Below are positions 53,281-61,440 of a stretch of DNA of 64,000 bases, piece by piece. Position 1 is the first letter of the stretch. Every line of letters starts with the position of its first letter. This stretch comes from Oceanobacillus chungangensis (GTDB lineage: Bacteria > Bacillota > Bacilli > Bacillales > Amphibacillaceae). Both the position numbers and the translations under genes were made by a program. The notes under the pieces were generated by a model, which did no database searches, was not told where the DNA came from, and was given only the letters and a program-made list of their open reading frames with translations. The stretch lies in NCBI RefSeq assembly GCF_003369565.1, contig NZ_PIOD01000014.1, positions 62,001-126,000 on the forward strand, written 5' to 3'.

Positions 53281-53768
53281 TTACCTTTCATTCTTCTTCC
53301 ACATATTAACGTTATAAACTAATTGGATTACAATGAACAAAATTAATGTGAATCCAATCAAAATATTAACTTTCATACTCCAGTCACAGAACAAATAAAT
53401 AACAATGAGAATAAGAATTACGATGGGGAAACTAAATAGTGTTCTAATCATCTTTCTTCTATAAGATAGTTTAAAGTAGTTTATTGCAAAACCTTTATCC
53501 AACTTGTTCGTTTCTTTAACATTATTAAAACGTTTCGGATGAAATTAAGATAGCCAGCAAATTGTAATTTTGCATTTTGGTCTCCATCTTCCTCATTAGA
53601 TTTTGATATAAGATACATTAATGGTCCAGCGAAGAATAATCCTCCAGAACCTATACCTAAGAAAACGGCTGTATATGAGAAACATTCAACCTCATTTCCT
53701 AAAAAATAATCTGTTATGAAACGAAGAATGGTGATAATTATGGGAAATAAAAGCGACCAAAATAGCAT
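53281..53768 (-). pseudogene. Membrane protein split by a frameshift
   Basis: Two overlapping ORFs read as one protein: an N-terminal part with two membrane segments ending LQFAGYLNF, and a C-terminal part HPKRFNNVKETNKLDKGFAI that continues into two more segments. Adding one T at about 53543-53547 restores a single frame of about 162 residues. The second ORF has no ribosome site of its own. Function unknown. Confidence 0.65.
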
Positions 53769-53879
53769 TATTTTTAATCATTTAGACATTTTTCTCCCTC
53801 ATTTCTTTATTCAAGTAACTCAATGACGTTAGTTGAATAACTCACCCTCCATATTAACATAATGTTCAAAAAATATTTA

Positions 53880-54047
53880 CTAAAAGAAAAAGATGATTGA
53901 TCGCCTTGTTTTAACTCTTGCATCAGTATGTTGATCATGCACCTTTCTTCTCTTGGTTAATTTATTTACCACATGAAATAGATATCTTCTTGAAGAAACT
54001 CCGCTTTTTTCTGGATGAGTAAATGACTTTTGACAGTGCTCTTCCAC
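53880..54047 (-). pseudogene. Possible gene remnant reading into a cassette repeat
   Basis: GTG 54047 overlaps an AGGAGGTGG sequence and opens 55 codons (VEEHCQKSFTHPEKSG...LFHVVNKLTKRRKVHD...) that end by reading through repeat copy L. It looks protein-like but is not recognised. The remaining 53769-54202 stretch holds only the MFS promoter region. Confidence 0.25.
53891..53940 (-). repeat. Cassette 3' repeat, copy L
   Basis: TGATCGCCTTGTTTTAACTC then TTGCATCAGTATGTTGATCA on the plus strand. No intact minus-strand gene lies next to it, so its cassette may have been lost. Confidence 0.6.
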
Positions 54048-54202
54048 CTCCTGGATAGTTTTTATAATTAATTGCTTTTATTTAAAACAGCTCTAAATAT
54101 TTTTTCAAAATAAGGGGAAAATAGATTTGTCATGATTTAAAAAACGTTTTTCATGTATAAATCATCAGTACTTTAGAAATAGCTTTGAAAGGCGGTCTTA
54201 CC

Positions 54203-55396
54203 ATGGGTAAAAGAAAAGTTAAACTATGGACAAACCAATATTTAATTATAATATTATTATCCTTGGTTATGTTCGCTTCTTTTTATATGATCACAGCAGG
54301 TTTCCCCATATTTGTATCAACTATTAGTGATAATCCTGCGATTGCAGGAATCATGACAACGACCTTAATGTTAGCTTCACTAATTACGCGCTTCTTTGCA
54401 AGTGTAATTATCCAAAAAGTTAATATGAAATTGCTCCTCATTATTTCTCTCCTTTATTTTTTGGGTACAATCGGTCTTACTCTTGTAAACGATTCTGTCG
54501 GATTTTTAATATTCATTAGAGCACTGCAAGGTATTGGATTTAGTATGCTTACAATTTTAGTATTTACGATATCAAGTAATATTGTTCCTAAATCTCGGCT
54601 AGGTGAGGGTATTGTGTTTTTTGCAATGTCTACAAGTGTTGGGACGACCATGGGGCCACTAATCGCTATTTCTTATCTTGCAAATTATTCATTCCAGTCG
54701 ATGATGATGTTAACTCTGGGTCTTATGTCTTTTTCATTAGTGTGCAGCTTTTTCACAAAAAATACGACGGTTAAAAAAGAAAATGAAAGTCCAGAGACGA
54801 CAAATAATGAACCATTCTATAAGTACATGTTCGATAAACGTGTCCTTCTTCCATGTATATTGGTAGCGTTAAATTATATTGCAATTGCTGGAACTGTCAA
54901 CTTTATTGGGGCCTTTGGGAAAGAGATTAATGTAGGTGCTAGTATTTCACAGTTTTTTATCGCACAAGGTATTGCAATGGTAGTAGTTCGAATGATCTCT
55001 GGTAAGATTTTCGATAAATTCGGTCACAGAATCCTGATTATTCCAGCTGCTATTTCCGGGGCTATAGGTTTAATTCTTTTAGGCTTCTCCACTAGTATGT
55101 GGATGGTTTGGGTATCAGGTGTATTATTCGGAATCGCTTTTGCCATAATCCATCCAATTATCCAAGCTTGGGCATTAACCCTTGTTCCACCTGAGAAAAA
55201 AGCAACAGCCAATTCCATGCTTCTGATTTTTATTGATTTTGGTTTGGCCGTTGGATCAGTCGGACTCGGATTCTTAGCACAAAGAGTTGGATACGGCATG
55301 ACATTTAGTTATTCTGCAGCTACTATGATTGTTATTTTGTTATTGTATCTGTTTGGGAGCAGGAAAACTGTCGCAATAGAAGCGAAAAAGAAATAA
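54203..55396 (+). CDS. MFS transporter
   Basis: 397 residues, 12 membrane helices, major facilitator superfamily (DHA1-like drug exporter by pattern, YwoG-like). GKIFDKFGHRILIIPAAI is the motif-A-like loop between helices 8 and 9. I chose ATG 54203 (MGKRKVKLWTNQY) with AAAGGCGGT 8 nt upstream. It is the only plus-strand gene inside the cassette array. Confidence 0.88.
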   Translation: MGKRKVKLWTNQYLIIILLSLVMFASFYMITAGFPIFVSTISDNPAIAGIMTTTLMLASLITRFFASVIIQKVNMKLLLIISLLYFLGTIGLTLVNDSVGFLIFIRALQGIGFSMLTILVFTISSNIVPKSRLGEGIVFFAMSTSVGTTMGPLIAISYLANYSFQSMMMLTLGLMSFSLVCSFFTKNTTVKKENESPETTNNEPFYKYMFDKRVLLPCILVALNYIAIAGTVNFIGAFGKEINVGASISQFFIAQGIAMVVVRMISGKIFDKFGHRILIIPAAISGAIGLILLGFSTSMWMVWVSGVLFGIAFAIIHPIIQAWALTLVPPEKKATANSMLLIFIDFGLAVGSVGLGFLAQRVGYGMTFSYSAATMIVILLLYLFGSRKTVAIEAKKK

Positions 55397-55447
55397 ACAT
55401 ACAGAGTGAAGCGTGCGAGCTTACGAACGGATAAACCATAACAAACT

Positions 55448-55489
55448 GGGGCTGCACCATTGTCAACATTGACTATTGGGAATAGCCCC
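55448..55489 (+). terminator. Hairpin after the MFS gene
   Basis: GGGGCT (55448-55453) pairs with AGCCCC (55484-55489); weak T-tract (TTCTT) follows. Confidence 0.45.
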
Positions 55490-55567
55490 TTCTTGACTAA
55501 AGAATATTAAAGTTACTCTATACTATGGAAACTTCATTTGAAACCTCCAAAAAGCAGCGAATAGCTT

Positions 55568-55602
55568 TAATCATTCAAGAATTAATGCAACAGAGTTAAC
55601 TT
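55568..55602 (-). repeat. Cassette 3' repeat, copy N (divergent)
   Basis: TTCAAGAATTAATGCAACAG then AGTTAACTTA aligns with the repeat core and runs into the stop codon at 55601-55603. Confidence 0.45.
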
Positions 55603-55801
55603 ATTGATATTTCATTTTAATAATGCGTTCACTAATAAATCCCACTAATATTCCTACAACAATTGGTATTAGAGAAATCTCTGAATATGGTAACGAAATG
55701 TCAAATATAAGAAAATCAACATTGAAAATATTACCTATCAAATAAAGTATAATCATCGTTCCAAGTGAGGCAATTAACGGAATCCAAAAATTTTTATTCA
55801 C
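55601..55801 (-). CDS. 66-residue membrane protein
   Basis: GTG 55801 lies 5 nt after AAGGAGGG, which decides the start; the frame is open further upstream without support. Two membrane segments (about 8-26 and 42-58) and a short basic tail. Unknown function. Confidence 0.6.
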   Translation of the reverse strand: MNKNFWIPLIASLGTMIILYLIGNIFNVDFLIFDISLPYSEISLIPIVVGILVGFISERIIKMKYQ

Positions 55802-55894
55802 AAAAACCCTCCTTATTTGATCAATATACAGTCTAAATAATTTACGTTTCAGATAATTATTTTGTTTCATTTAATTTTACTTAACTGCCATAAA

Positions 55895-56233
55895 TTAAAC
55901 ATTGTAGTAAATTAATGATAATAATCCAGCAATCAATGTGTAGCTTAAAGCAACATAAAATGAAATTGAAGTTCGGAAGCTCCGTTTTTGTCTATCAATC
56001 TTTGTCCGTACTTCAGTTGCGGTCCAATGCCCATAATTACTGCTTTGTAGCTTTGAATCAGTCAAATCAGACATAAATCCACCAGACGAATTGAAAAATC
56101 CAATGCAAATTGTTACAGCAAGTCCTGTTAAAAATGACCAATCTATAAAATGGTTATAAAATAATGCAGCTATACCCCAATTAGCTATAAGAATTGTACC
56201 TATTGTAATGATGGCCAGAACAAATTTCTTCAT
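55895..56233 (-). CDS. 112-residue membrane protein
   Basis: GGAGGAG precedes ATG 56233. Three membrane segments (about 4-24, 32-50, 90-110) and a cytoplasmic basic loop EVRTKIDRQKRSFRTS. Not recognised; 93 nt upstream of the 66-residue membrane protein gene on the same strand, possibly co-transcribed. Confidence 0.65.
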   Translation of the reverse strand: MKKFVLAIITIGTILIANWGIAALFYNHFIDWSFLTGLAVTICIGFFNSSGGFMSDLTDSKLQSSNYGHWTATEVRTKIDRQKRSFRTSISFYVALSYTLIAGLLSLIYYNV

Positions 56234-56314
56234 TATGTTTCTCCTCCATTTTTTTTATAATATTACCATAAATCTGGTGTTATCCAAATTTTTCCATAAA
56301 ATTCATCTCAATTC

Positions 56315-56386
56315 AAAAAAGACCGCCATAGCGACGATCTTTTTGTTTTGATATAGCACCATTTGCTTTAGATGAAGTAAATATAT
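56315..56386 (-). repeat. Cassette 3' repeat, copy M (terminator form)
   Basis: AAAGACCGCC..GCGACGATCTTT hairpin, then TTGTTTTGATATAGCACCAT and a TAGATGAAGTAA end. On the minus strand the stem is followed by TTTTTT. It lies 270 nt after the VOC gene at 56657; the gap 56387-56656 has no gene. Confidence 0.6.
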
Positions 56387-56656
56387 TCACAATATATACC
56401 TGAATGGTTTACCTCTGGTTTTTCACCAGTTTAGATAAGTAATCAAAATCATTCTATTTTTATGCTTTAATGATTATAAGTCAATTCCAAACTCAATATT
56501 AATATATAACATTTGGTAACCTAATGATTTATATTTGTACCCTATTCTTGACCGTTTTTAGTCGTCTTAAATAATCATCCTGCCCCGACAATACAAAGTT
56601 ATATTAATCTTTAACACTTACAGCTTAGTAACAGTTTATAGTACATTTTTTTAGTT

Positions 56657-57331
56657 CTAGTAAACTTTTAAAATGTGTTCTGAATTCACAACAATTTTAC
56701 TATTACCTGTTGTAATAATTTCCATGGGGTATATGGCGGATATCTTATCAGAAAATATCCAGTCTCTCCCCGGCTGATTAAGTATTATAAAAATGCCTTT
56801 TGATTTTTCTCCCATAAAATTTAGCGATGTTGAACTTAAAGGGGAATTATCCCGTTTATTTATTCCAGCTGCAATTAACTTTTCCCCATCACTTATCGCA
56901 TTAGCTACCGTAAGTCCTATTTCACTAATGTTTAATACACCTTCTATAGAGAAAGGCCCCTCTCCATTTTCAGAAATAGTATGTCTCGCAATGAATTCCA
57001 CTATATTACCAGCTGGATCGTAGAAATATAAAGCATGAGCTTGAAAATGTGAAAAATATACTTCATCTTCTCCATCCCATACGTTTAACTGTACTCTTTC
57101 TTTTACCCATGATTTAGCCTCTTCAAATTTATTTGCAAAAATGTTAAAAGCAAAATGGTAATAAGGGTGACCTTCTACATTTTCTGATGCGAATTCTAAT
57201 TCACTTGAACCAATACCAATACGAAAACTATTCTCATCCTCTATTATTAATGGGAACCCGAACATGTCTACATAAAATTCTCTCATTTCCTTAATAGTAT
57301 TTGTTTGAAGTGTTAATCGTTTTATTTCCAT
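56657..57331 (-). CDS. Two-module VOC-family protein
   Basis: 224 residues from ATG 57331 (MEIKRLTLQT), GGGGTGG 6 nt upstream. First VOC module about 1-115 (EFYVDMFGFPLI, YDPAGNIVEFIAR), second shorter and divergent (about 125-224). Metal residues are only partly conserved. Function unknown. Confidence 0.75.
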   Translation of the reverse strand: MEIKRLTLQTNTIKEMREFYVDMFGFPLIIEDENSFRIGIGSSELEFASENVEGHPYYHFAFNIFANKFEEAKSWVKERVQLNVWDGEDEVYFSHFQAHALYFYDPAGNIVEFIARHTISENGEGPFSIEGVLNISEIGLTVANAISDGEKLIAAGINKRDNSPLSSTSLNFMGEKSKGIFIILNQPGRDWIFSDKISAIYPMEIITTGNSKIVVNSEHILKVY

Positions 57332-57509
57332 TACTAACCACCCCATTTTCATTAATTTTCCTAATACTGAATCAATGTTAGTTTAATATATATATAGGAA
57401 TAATGAAAATACTAATTTCTAATTAAAAGGCATAATAAGAAGTTATAGCCTTACTATTATCAAGACATAAATTAAAGATTAGGCAAAGAAGTACCTTGAA
57501 AGAAAATAG

Positions 57510-57683
57510 ATGATGATGCTTATGCTTGATAGTATGAAGGCTGCCGGCATACAAGATTTTGTTATTCCTATACTTGTTGACATTCAAAGAAGCATTCGAG
57601 AGAGCTCTTTAGATTTAGAGAGAAATGATTTCAAAAAAGTTCTTGTTCCTCCAGCAACGCCAATCAATGAGGCACTTACTTAA
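57510..57683 (+). pseudogene. 57-residue remnant of an unrecognised gene
   Basis: Starts at ATG 57510 directly after a stop codon, with no good ribosome site. Reads SMKAAGIQDFVIPILVDIQR...NDFKKVLVPPATPINEALT. The sequence is protein-like with biased codon use, suggesting the C-terminal end of a longer gene whose start was deleted. Confidence 0.35.
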
Positions 57684-57778
57684 ATTATAAATGCAATTAC
57701 CAAAAGTAAATAATTGAACTGGATTGACCTTATCTCCCCTGAATAGGGTCGGTCTTTATTTCATTTAACACAAATCTA

Positions 57779-57927
57779 GTGGTGAAGATACAATTTCCTG
57801 TAACTGGATTGGAACTAGAATTAATCGAAGATAGGACGATTCAAACCCTTATTGGACATGGAGTTGAAGGAGTTTTGAAAAAAAAGAACTGGACCCACTA
57901 TGGAATCCCGCTCGAATTGTATTGATT
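57779..57927 (+). pseudogene. 48-residue remnant
   Basis: GTG 57784 or so opens VKIQFPVTGLELELIEDRTI followed by QTLIGHGVEGVLKKKN..; no ribosome site. Its end (57885-57960) resembles 60653-60740, so it may belong to a dispersed repeat. Confidence 0.25.
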
Positions 57928-58122
57928 TTGTATTGATGAAGCCGATCGAATGATAATTGAAAACATATTGGCCTGTTCACTGCTCTTCCCCTCTTCCTTG
58001 GTGTTGGAAAACAACTATTTCATTAATCATCTTATACGCCGCTCCAACTTCTTCAAGGTGTAAATACAGTCTCTTTAGCAGCGAAAAGGAGGAGATGCAT
58101 GTAGAATTATCTACAATACCCC

Positions 58123-58890
58123 TTAGACTCTTCTATATACCTTCAATCCAAAAATATATGAAATCAATATAATTAACACCATCCAACCGAACGATATCCA
58201 AAGATCATTTCCAACAGCCTGCGAGTCTAATAGATTTCTAAGAGTTTGAATAATTGGTGTCATTGGTTGATTTTCTGCAAAAATTCGAACTACCTTTGGC
58301 ATTCCTTCGACAGGAACAAATGCAGAACTGATAAACAGTAGCATCAATAAGATATAAGAAAAAGAACTAGCTCCTTCTATACTTTCTGCAGCTAAACCAA
58401 AAGGAACTGAAATCCATGTTAATGCAAGAGAAAAAAGAAGAATCAATAACATTAAAAGTAGCCATTCCAAAAATGTCGCATCACTTCTAAATCCCGCTAT
58501 AAACCCTACTATAAATACAACAATAATCGAAACTAACATAAAAATTACTGAAGCAACTACCTGACCACCTAGTATAGATGACTTAGCTATAGGCATTGAT
58601 TTAAGTCGGTCAAACATTCCAGTCGTTTTGTCTAAGTTTATTCTTAACGAGGTGTAGGCAGACCCTGTAGCAATCGTCATTAATAGTATTCCGGGAAGAA
58701 CATAATTAATATACTCATCTTCAGATACACCAGGAATTTGGAAGGCTCCACCAAATATGAAAACCATAAGCAATAACATCATAACTGGCATTGCAACAAC
58801 CTTAATCAGAGTGTCAATACTACGGAGATTATGTTTAATAATCCGATTCGCAAGTGTTAATGTGTCACTTATATTTTGAAAAGCATTCAT
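58123..58890 (-). CDS. ABC-2 transporter permease (DrrB-like)
   Basis: About 255 residues, six membrane helices in ABC-2 order. GSAYTSLRINLDKTTGMFDRLKSMPI is the typical cytoplasmic segment of the DrrB/daunorubicin-exporter permeases. I prefer ATG 58890 after AAAGGGTGA; GTG 58899 overlaps the ATPase stop (GTGA). Last gene of a four-gene operon. Confidence 0.88.
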   Translation of the reverse strand: MNAFQNISDTLTLANRIIKHNLRSIDTLIKVVAMPVMMLLLMVFIFGGAFQIPGVSEDEYINYVLPGILLMTIATGSAYTSLRINLDKTTGMFDRLKSMPIAKSSILGGQVVASVIFMLVSIIVVFIVGFIAGFRSDATFLEWLLLMLLILLFSLALTWISVPFGLAAESIEGASSFSYILLMLLFISSAFVPVEGMPKVVRIFAENQPMTPIIQTLRNLLDSQAVGNDLWISFGWMVLIILISYIFGLKVYRRV

Positions 58891-58895
58891 TATTT

Positions 58896-59813
58896 TCACC
58901 CTTTCGTAAGTGTCATAAATACATCATCAAGAGTTGGAGTAATCATTTTGAACGTCTTCAGTTCAATTTTTTCAGTTGTTAGGGCGTTTAAGACGGTCAA
59001 GGTCGTTTCTATCTCTTCATCTAAATCTATGGAAATCTCACAATCTGCTCTTTTGATAGGATAATAAAATTCAAAAAGTTTTAAAGCCCTTTCAGTATTA
59101 TGATGATTATTAAATACGAGAAGTAATTTATCTGCCCCAGCCAAACGTTTCATTTCATCTGGAGTACCATTAGCAACAATTTCGCCTTCACGTAAAAAGC
59201 CGATCTGATCTGCTAAATAATCTGCTTCCTCTAAATATTGAGTTGTTAATAAGATGGTCTTTCCTTGGGACTTCATTTCTTTAATCGTATCCCAAAGCTC
59301 CTGCCTGCTTTTCGGGTCCAATCCAGTAGTAGGCTCATCAAGAAAAATGATTTCTGGACTCCCAACTAAACTCATCGCTAAGTCCAGACGGCGACGCATT
59401 CCTCCTGAATAAGTGGAGACAGCTTTATCTTTGGCCTCTGTCAGTTCAAACTTATCTAACAGATTCTCAGCCACTTTTCTAGGATTGCGTTCCTGCCGTA
59501 ATTTTGCAATTAGATGAAGGTTTTCATATCCAGTCAGCACACCGTCTACAGTAGTGGTTTGTGAACTAAAACTAAACAGTTTTTGTGCTAAGACTGGATT
59601 GTCAGCAACGTCAATATTCTTGATTGTAACCTTGCCATTATCGCAATTCAGTAACCCAGTAACAATTTTTAGGAGCGTACTTTTTCCCGCTCCGTTGGCA
59701 CCTAGTAAAGCATAAACAGAACCTTTTTTCACCGTAATATTTACATCCTTTAATACTTCTTTGTCTTTAAAGCTCTTTCTGACATTTTTTATTTCAAGGA
59801 TTGTTGTATTCAT
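58896..59813 (-). CDS. ABC transporter ATP-binding protein (DrrA-like)
   Basis: 305 residues from ATG 59813 (MNTTILEIKNVRK), AAGGAGAG 6 nt upstream. Walker A GANGAGKST, signature YSGGMRRR, Walker B IIFLDEPTTGLD, switch region TTQYLEEAD with Gln where His is usual (common in DrrA). Exporter of unknown substrate with the permease that follows. Confidence 0.9.
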   Translation of the reverse strand: MNTTILEIKNVRKSFKDKEVLKDVNITVKKGSVYALLGANGAGKSTLLKIVTGLLNCDNGKVTIKNIDVADNPVLAQKLFSFSSQTTTVDGVLTGYENLHLIAKLRQERNPRKVAENLLDKFELTEAKDKAVSTYSGGMRRRLDLAMSLVGSPEIIFLDEPTTGLDPKSRQELWDTIKEMKSQGKTILLTTQYLEEADYLADQIGFLREGEIVANGTPDEMKRLAGADKLLLVFNNHHNTERALKLFEFYYPIKRADCEISIDLDEEIETTLTVLNALTTEKIELKTFKMITPTLDDVFMTLTKG

Positions 59814-59823
59814 GGCCCTCTCC

Positions 59824-60138
59824 TTACTCAATAGAATCTCTCAATTTTTTCCTCATTTTGTCTATCCATGTTTCTTCTGGAAACTCTGCTAAGAGCGAAT
59901 CAGCAAATTCTGCTATGTCGCTTCCAACGACATCTCTAACGCTTAAACCATCACTGGCACTACTTTCGAACATCTCTAAAATATTTTTTAAGAGGGCGAA
60001 CATCCCCGAACCCTTTGCAAAATTCCACATATATTCCTCGATTGAGACCATGGCTATTCTAAATTCTTCCGGTAGTTCATTCACTCTTTTACGATATGCG
60101 CGATATTCTCGTTTTTCTTGCATCATCTTTTTAAACAT
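59824..60138 (-). CDS. DUF1048 protein
   Basis: 104 residues of the DUF1048 family: helical, with YRKRVNELPEEFRIAMVSIEEYMW and SVRDVVGSDIAEFADSLL. AAGGGAG precedes ATG 60138, and the start overlaps the PadR stop by 8 nt. This gene regularly sits between PadR regulators and DrrAB-type exporters; it is thought to be an accessory regulator, but its mechanism is unknown. Confidence 0.85.
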   Translation of the reverse strand: MFKKMMQEKREYRAYRKRVNELPEEFRIAMVSIEEYMWNFAKGSGMFALLKNILEMFESSASDGLSVRDVVGSDIAEFADSLLAEFPEETWIDKMRKKLRDSIE

Positions 60139-60460
60139 CTTTTTGCTCCCTTATCACATTCATTTTTTCTTCTATAAATGCCCAGCGTTTCCAAAAACCT
60201 TTTAATTCTTCTTCTCCCTTCACATTTAACTTGTAAAACTTCCTTGCTGGTCCAAGCTCAGATTTCTTCTTCTCAATATCCACAAGCCCTTTTTTCTCGA
60301 TACGAACAAGAATGGTATAGACTGTTCCTTCCACAATATCCTCAAAACCCAACTCATTTAGGTACTTAGTTATTTCATAGCCATAGGTTTCTCCAGCATG
60401 GATTTTTTGAAGCACCACCCCTTCAAGCACACCTTTAAGCATTTCAGTTAAATCCTTCAT
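60131..60460 (-). CDS. PadR family transcriptional regulator
   Basis: 109 residues from ATG 60460 (MKDLTEMLKGVLEG), AAGGAGG 5 nt upstream. Winged HTH with TYGYEITKYLNELGFEDIVEGTVYTILVRIEKKGLV (about 24-60) as the classical PadR signature. First gene of the PadR-DUF1048-ABC operon, very likely autorepressing. Confidence 0.9.
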   Translation of the reverse strand: MKDLTEMLKGVLEGVVLQKIHAGETYGYEITKYLNELGFEDIVEGTVYTILVRIEKKGLVDIEKKKSELGPARKFYKLNVKGEEELKGFWKRWAFIEEKMNVIREQKDV

Positions 60461-60482
60461 ATATCCTCCTTGCAATCTACTT

Positions 60483-60532
60483 AGTATTACTCAGTACCAC
60501 TATATAGTATTACAAAGTAGTTAACATGTCAA
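60483..60532 (-). promoter_or_regulatory. PadR operon promoter with operator-like repeats
   Basis: Minus strand -35 TTGACA (60532-60527), 17-bp spacer, -10 TACTAT (60509-60504). AGTATTAC occurs at 60483 and 60506 (23 bp apart, two helical turns), the second covering the -10; a CAGTACC half-like site lies between. This fits PadR repression by blocking RNA polymerase. Confidence 0.65.
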
Positions 60533-60988
60533 ACCCATTTTTAATTTTATTTTTATTCACTCCGTTTATAGTTACATAAAATAGAATAACCTGTAAGGGA
60601 GTAGGAAAAACAAAAGGAAAGATACCCACAATTTCCTAAAATAAACTTTTGAACAAAAAAAGACCGGACCACGATTGGATCCAGCCAGAATTTTATATTG
60701 ATTTTGCCATCAAACAGCGATTGAAAACTCGTCCGCTGCTTGCCAATTGAAAACTAACTATAGTTGGAACGGAATTTTTAGCAAGGGACTTAAGATAACT
60801 ATTACGATCTGTCTTCCTAAACTTTTTGCCAAATCCCACTATTCAAAAATACATAGCTTGGTCAAGCTTCATCATTGGAATAATATTTGTTATAAGATTA
60901 ACTTTAGAATTAATAATGGTATATACATCCTGATGAAAGGAGGAAAGATTATTGATTAGATTAGAATTTCCGGAATCTGCCGTTTTAG
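60533..60988. other. Intergenic stretch with a degenerate repeat
   Basis: About 450 bp with no supported gene. 60650-60755 (AAAAAAAGACCGGACCACGA..., TATTGATTTTG..., ATTGAAAAC) resembles 57885-57985 in order and spacing. Confidence 0.4.
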
Positions 60989-61207
60989 TCAGCTTATGTG
61001 TGTACTATATTCATAGGCCACTTGCTCAATATCCTGTCTCTCCTCTCCCTCCATCGTTTGACTTTCACCAACGACGGTCAGCATATAAATTATCCCAAGT
61101 ATCGCTACAATAGCAAGGGTAAATATTAATATTTTCATTTTCTTCTTCATTTTCATGTTGGGTGTCATCTCCTGTCTAACTTGATGTAGCCGCTTTTCCA
61201 TGTGCAT
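60989..61207 (-). CDS. 72-residue single-span membrane protein, tentative
   Basis: A basic N-terminus (about 1-24, Met/Lys-rich), one membrane helix (about 25-44, ILIFTLAIVAILGIIYMLTV) and an acidic outside tail. The layout looks like a real type II membrane protein, but no convincing ribosome site precedes ATG 61207 or 61201. Confidence 0.45.
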   Translation of the reverse strand: MHMEKRLHQVRQEMTPNMKMKKKMKILIFTLAIVAILGIIYMLTVVGESQTMEGEERQDIEQVAYEYSTHIS

Positions 61208-61440
61208 TGAATCATCGTATCTATAACTGATACTTAAAATTAAGTGGATAAGCAGCAGAAATATGTCCTAATAGTTTATATACCCTTGTGAGAAGAAAGC
61301 TAATCAAAAACTTATAACATATAACTTTACTGAAAATTTTTTTCTAGTTTATATGTAAATAATTACTAATCGCTCTGACATTTGTTCATACTGAAGATAT
61401 GATAAAATAGAAAAATAGAAATACTAGTTAGGGTGAGCTT

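Larger units (their letters stand above)
57332..58122. other. Gene-poor stretch with remnants
   Basis: About 790 bp. Apart from two protein-like fragments (57510-57683 and 57779-57927) and a hairpin GACCTTAT..ATAGGGTC at about 57725-57752, nothing with a ribosome site is seen. Confidence 0.45.

Noticed and set aside
43481-56386. Canonical integron with attC sites
   Set aside because: GTTGAAC/GTTAAAC in several repeats fits the GTTRRRY core, but the paired inverted RYYYAAC...GTTRRRY arrangement is not seen, some copies break the core, and no tyrosine integrase is in the window. The resemblance is noted but not claimed.
60747-60959. 70-codon plus-strand ORF
   Set aside because: No ribosome site; composition unlike neighbouring proteins.
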